Source: Cunninghamia lanceolata | Taxonomy: Eukaryota; Streptophyta; Pinopsida; Cupressales; Cupressaceae | Assembly: GCA_027924645.1 (NCBI GenBank) | Contig: BSBN01001017.1 | Location: 11,930,501-11,994,500 of the forward strand | Length of the DNA stretch: 64,000 bases | Direction: 5' to 3' | Shown here: in pieces, positions 60,149 to 64,000 of the stretch | Numbering within the stretch: the first letter of the stretch is position 1 | How the letters are laid out: every line of letters begins with the position of its first letter | The notes under the pieces: generated by a model | Databases searched by the model: none | The model's input: the letters and a program-made list of their open reading frames with translations, nothing else | What the model was told of the DNA's origin: nothing | Translations under genes and position numbers: made by a program

Positions 60149-61130
60149 GTTCAAACAATCTATGCTGAAAGATCATCAGCAGTAGAAGTATTCATATATA
60201 CATATACATAATATTCCAAAATGACCGTGTTGCATATTTTATTTTGAGGAAGAAATTTGAAGTTCTCTGATTCAGTATTTCTACTTTGGTATCAGTTATT
60301 TGTTGAAATTATTCAATTGTGTGGCTGTCTCCATTTCTGCATTTCCCTGTTATTCAGATTAAGATATCAAGTATATATTTAATCTGTCAATACACATTCG
60401 CTGTATCTGTGTGCTTAATTCGGTTGGTGTCCATCCTAAGGAATTAAACCCTTCTGATTTATTCACAGTAGCCTGGAAGTAGTAAGTTGGGATCACTAAG
60501 TAGAGCCATATAATTAGTATTGACACACTGTCTCCAGTAAAATATTATCTGTTAATCTTGTCTTTTCATTTCATTTGGTTCCTTCAAGTAAGGATTAAAA
60601 TACCTTCTGGTGAATTATAAGATATCTGATTTTATTTGGTTGGATTATCAAGAAGAGTCTGTCAGTCATTTACTTGCACGTTTATACAAGCTATAAACCA
60701 GAACTGTGCCAAATATCTAGAATTATTACCATTTAGAAACTACTGTTCTTAGTCCTTCAAATTGACTCTGTTACCCAACAAGGCATTGGTCTCATTCAAC
60801 TCATTAATTAAAACCTTTTTTGATATTGCTTATACAATTTCTGCCAATCACTTATTAAACATTACACATAGAATTAATTAGTCAGCTTTGTCATCTATCT
60901 TATATCCTATGCCATTGTAGATAGACCTAGTTAGTCCATTCATCCACACTCAGACTGCTTTAATATTTCAAGGTTCACCCACCTAGGTGTAGCAGGACCT
61001 AAAGTGTAGGAAATCATCAAACCTTGAAGGTTGATTTCGTCAAGTTAGTTCAAAAACGTTGCAAATCCAAATATAGAGCCTGGCATCCTCTTAGGATTAG
61101 TAACTTGCATTTTTGAGACCTAACACAGCC

Positions 61131-62405
61131 CATGAGCATGTTTCTATCCCTTCCATTGTGAAGGAGAGTGTTGAGGTTGATACACTTCAGTCCATTAGTG
61201 CCTTGACCCAGAGCATCATAGAGCATGTCAGTCCTGCAACACAGAGTGGGTTGGGAGATAGTGCGAGGAGTAGGGTCCCACCCCATACTTGTCAGACTTG
61301 CAGGTTAGCCTGTGGTTATGACCCCATGGATAGTCAGGACGCAGGTGCACAGGCTACATCTGTAGCTGAGCAGATGGTGATGACAGATACCCTCCTGAGT
61401 GAGACTTTCAGCCTTAATACTCAGGTAAATATTAGAAAGTTTATTGAATTTAATTTATTAAATTTGATTTTTGAAATGCCAGATTAAGTAATTTAAATTG
61501 ATGATTTTAATGAAATTTCAGGGTCATAGCGTCGATGCAGTTTTTAGTGGTTTGCCACCTGCATTTTACACTAGATCATCTATTGTCGGGGTATGTAACT
61601 AGTAAACAATTATAAATATTATATGTGAATAGCATCGTTATATGAATGGTATTCTAATATCTAATTTTGGATGTTGAATAGGTTAATATTGTAGATTTCA
61701 CGGCAACACCTGCTAGCAATGGTGGACTTCAAAGCTTTACGGAGGTAATAAAATAAATAGTTTAATGAATGAATTGTACTTACTAGATTTTTGTATGTGA
61801 CTTGTGTGCTTTATTGTGTGTACTTCCATGTTTAGATGAACGTGTGTGTATGTTAGGAGCCATGATTTGCATCACTATTATAGTATTCGTAATTGAATAA
61901 TGTTGTTTTATTTCCAGATGATGCAGGCTACGGAGACACCTCCCCATGTTCAGAGGGTAATGGAGCATTGTGTGGGCTCTGCGATTCATAGCTCCATGGC
62001 ATTGACAGGGCTATGAGGCAGATTAGTAAATTTCAATTTACATTCATTATTATAGTTGTCTATTTTTGAAAAATCAAAAGATTATTGATTTGAAGTTTAA
62101 TTTCTATCTGGATGGTTTCTATAGGACATGACATCACCAGGGCCTATTCCTGCTACTGAGGCAAGTGAGGAGATAGATTATATGTTAGTGGTAAGTGATT
62201 ATTTTGTTAAATGTTTCATTTTTTATAACATTTAATTTCTATATATTAATGTCTATACTTTTTATTGTAACAGGTAAAGATGTAGGAAGAACTAAATAGG
62301 AGTAGCCCTTGGGTTCATAGTAGACCACCCACATGCGCATCTCCATCCCCTGGAAGATCAAAGGCTGCCCATGATCTATTCTCTTCACCAGCCAGAGGGG
62401 AATGA
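61131..62405 (+). pseudogene. Split gene of unknown function, right part (exons)
   Basis: The frame of the left part resumes with H-E-H-V-S-I-P-S-I-V-K-E and ends at a donor (cag/gtaaat) at 61424. Further candidate exons are bounded by AG and GT and all are phase 0: 61522-61590 (69 nt), 61682-61744 (63 nt), one starting at 61918, 62125-62190 (66 nt), and 62274-62405, which ends in TGA. Introns are 70-170 bp and AT-rich while exons are GC-richer. Stops in the exon at 61918 (if read through to about 62014) and at 62283-62285 (TAG) show it is decayed. The protein is Ser/Thr/Pro-rich with no motif I recognise. It could be a host gene or a transposon-derived gene. Confidence 0.55.
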
Positions 62406-62659
62406 CTTTTTATTGTGTTCCATTGTTGTATGCCTATATGGCATTTGTGGACATATATTTTGTATTGTATATAGTTGACATTGTATGCCTATATGGCATT
62501 CTTGTAAGCCTATATGGCTATTTTGTATATATGTTATACTTCTATCGACAGATATTGATGTATGCCTATATGGATATTTGGTTAATACAAATCTTTTTTA
62601 TTGATGGCATCCATACTTGCATTATAAATCCATGTTTGAATGGATATTTGTAGATGGCT
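62406..62659 (+). repeat. Repeated tatgcctatatgg motif, likely 3' UTR of the split gene
   Basis: Four copies of (t)atgcctatatgg(c) at about 62429, 62484, 62504 (aagcc variant) and 62561, irregularly spaced, right after the last candidate stop codon. Function unknown. Confidence 0.6.
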
Positions 62660-63409
62660 ACTTCAAATATTTAATTCCAATTGTATTACATAGGATGTTT
62701 GTTGATCCAATAAGCTAGCTATTGTTATTCAAGTATCACCTAAACCTCATTTTGGAACTAAAAGATAAAAGTTGTATTTAAAAAAATGAATCATCATGTT
62801 GAACAGAAAATATTAATATTCTTTATGAGTAGCATAGAATGTCAACTATATGCAATGCAAAAAAATGAATCATCATGTTATTCTTTATGTTTGAGATCCT
62901 AAAAATGACTAAGTCTAGTAGCCTGATATCCTGAAACGCTAGGATGAATATCCAAGTCATTAGGATGATTGCGCCTTGAGAAAAAGTCATTAAGATGAGC
63001 ACCTAAAGGAGACTTTCTTAAACATTCAAACATTGAGCAACAAGCATGAAGGGTTAAGGCACAATTTACAACTCATAAAGCCTCAAAAGGGCACCCAACT
63101 TAGAGAGAGCATTCATTTAAGACAAGGCGCCCATTGACACCTGTTCCACCATAAAAGTGTGCCTAAGGTGAAAGGAGAACAAGCCTCTAGTAAGTGAAGC
63201 ATACCTATTGTCTAAACCACCTCATTATGGCACCTTAGCATGAGGAGGAGTATATAAGTCAATAGGAAATGGCGTCTAGAATGCAAATGAAGGACTAAGT
63301 GGTATTTTCAATAAGCATCAATTCACCTTGAGCTTTCAATAAATACATCAAATTGAGCCCCATAAGCCTAGGCAACCTTTGCCTTCAAAAGAACCTTGTA
63401 TCGAAGTTA
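62660..63409. other. Unassigned spacer
   Basis: No gene seen. A 20-odd-bp direct repeat (aaaaaatgaatcatcatgtt) occurs at about 62784 and 62860. A TATA-like gagtatataagt is present near 63251. Confidence 0.5.
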
Positions 63410-64000
63410 AGAGTTGGTTCTATCGGTGTATCAGCAGACCTTGGTTAGGCTTTGCCGATAGTGGTCTGTCTTGCTGACGAGTGTGGTTCAAGGTTGAAGA
63501 CATCAGTGTATCGAAAGATAATCCCATCAGCGCATCGGAAGAGCAGTTGAGACCTTCACCAATGAAGGGGGTCACACTGACAGTCGAAATCCATCGGTGT
63601 ATCAGCCCAACAAGATTAGAGTTTACTGATGTTTGGAGTCTCACCGACGGGTGTGGTCTGAAGGTTGTCATTGGTGAGATCAGTGTGTCAGCAGAAGAGT
63701 TTTTGAGTGTGTTGATGCTATTAAGTCCTGTCGATAGGTGAGGGACTTAGAGTCTCATATCGGAGTGACAAAGACATCAGTGTGAAAGGATATAAAGTCA
63801 CCGATAGTGGTCTGTCTGACCGATAAGAGTCAATGATGGGATGTTTGTCAGAAGTGAAATCAAATAGAGTCATGGTGGCATCGGCCTATCAGTCGATGAA
63901 ATTTTAAGCTCGCCAATGGTATGTTGTCTCACCAATAGTGAGTTCAAAGGTTCAAAAGTTGATAATTCTATGCTTCCATTGTGTGCTTTGCATCAAACAC
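63410..64000 (+). repeat. Second ATCGG-rich stretch, probable edge of another element
   Basis: About eight ATCGG/CCGAT words plus near variants (atcagtgtatc, gtcgat) in 550 bp. Longer shared phrases recur within it (ccgatagtggtctgtct at about 63456 and 63800; atcggtgtatcagc at about 63423 and 63594). It resembles the U3 block of the giant element in composition but not in sequence order. It runs off the window, so its nature cannot be settled. Confidence 0.5.

Larger units (their letters stand above)
43659..61125 (+). mobile_element. Giant Tat/Ogre-like Gypsy retrotransposon with ORF-bearing LTRs
   Basis: 17,467 bp. LTRs of exactly 5321 bp each (43659-48979, 55805-61125) start TGTTAGCAC and end GACCTAACA. 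The TSD CAGCC is at 43654-43658 and 61126-61130. The PBS of the Tat kind follows the 5' LTR. Internal genes are gag (49162-51465) and pol (51491-55567), both uninterrupted. Pol order is protease, extra RNase H, RT, degenerate RNase H, integrase, without chromodomain. About 22 LTR differences by eye (0.4 %) make it the youngest element in the window, and its coding capacity looks complete. Each LTR also holds a 994-codon frame. Confidence 0.97.
55805..61125 (+). repeat. Giant element 3' LTR (5.3 kb)
   Basis: 5321 bp, partner of 43659-48979 at an offset of 12,146 bp with no length change. It is followed by the TSD CAGCC. Confidence 0.97.

Overview
This is nuclear DNA of a vascular plant with a large, retrotransposon-rich genome. 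It is AT-rich, with no operons, ribosome binding sites, tRNA or rRNA genes seen. Almost every recognisable coding stretch belongs to an LTR retrotransposon or a LINE. The element mix (a LINE, Copia, chromovirus Gypsy, Tat-type Gypsy) does not fix the species; a gymnosperm is plausible but not demonstrated.

Layout from left to right. 348-1049 is a candidate Copia-type 3' LTR. 3740-10330 is a decayed LINE on the + strand (ORF1 with zinc knuckle, APE endonuclease, reverse transcriptase, C-terminal zinc-binding region). 10331-15013 is mostly unassigned old sequence with a possible LTR start near 12134 and a Gypsy integrase remnant at 13903-14140. 15014-21315 is a structurally complete Copia element on the - strand (LTRs of about 1.05 kb, 5-bp TSD GTAAG). 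21860-27469 is a complete but coding-dead chromovirus (536-bp LTRs, TSD CTTGA). 27475-30520 is the coding wreck of another Gypsy element of Del/Tekay type. 30656-34400 is mostly unassigned but holds a 140-bp near-perfect inverted repeat and a GC-rich tandem repeat. 34418-42503 is a well-preserved chromovirus (1685-bp LTRs, TSD ATATA) inserted in an AT microsatellite; its gag-pol frame has two stops and one frameshift.

The most striking object is 43659-61125: a 17.5-kb Tat/Ogre-like Gypsy element with two 5321-bp LTRs about 0.4 % apart, a 5-bp TSD (CAGCC), a PBS of the Tat kind, intact gag (767 aa) and intact pol (1358 aa). Each LTR carries a 994-codon open reading frame of unknown function. 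It lies in U3, upstream of the LTR's own TATA box, and is intact in the 5' LTR and interrupted by one C-to-T stop in the 3' LTR. In the RNA this frame would sit 3' of pol. The pol has an intact RNase H domain between protease and RT, while the usual RNase H after RT has lost its acidic residues. U3 also has about 30 copies of ATCGG/CCGAT in 0.9 kb.

The giant element sits inside a split, multi-exon gene-like sequence (42867-43658 plus 61131-62405). Its reading frame is continuous across the insertion point once one TSD copy is removed. The right edge (63410-64000) shows another ATCGG-rich stretch, probably the start of a further element.

By LTR divergence judged by eye, the order of insertion from youngest to oldest is Tat element, chromovirus at 34418, Copia, chromovirus at 21860.
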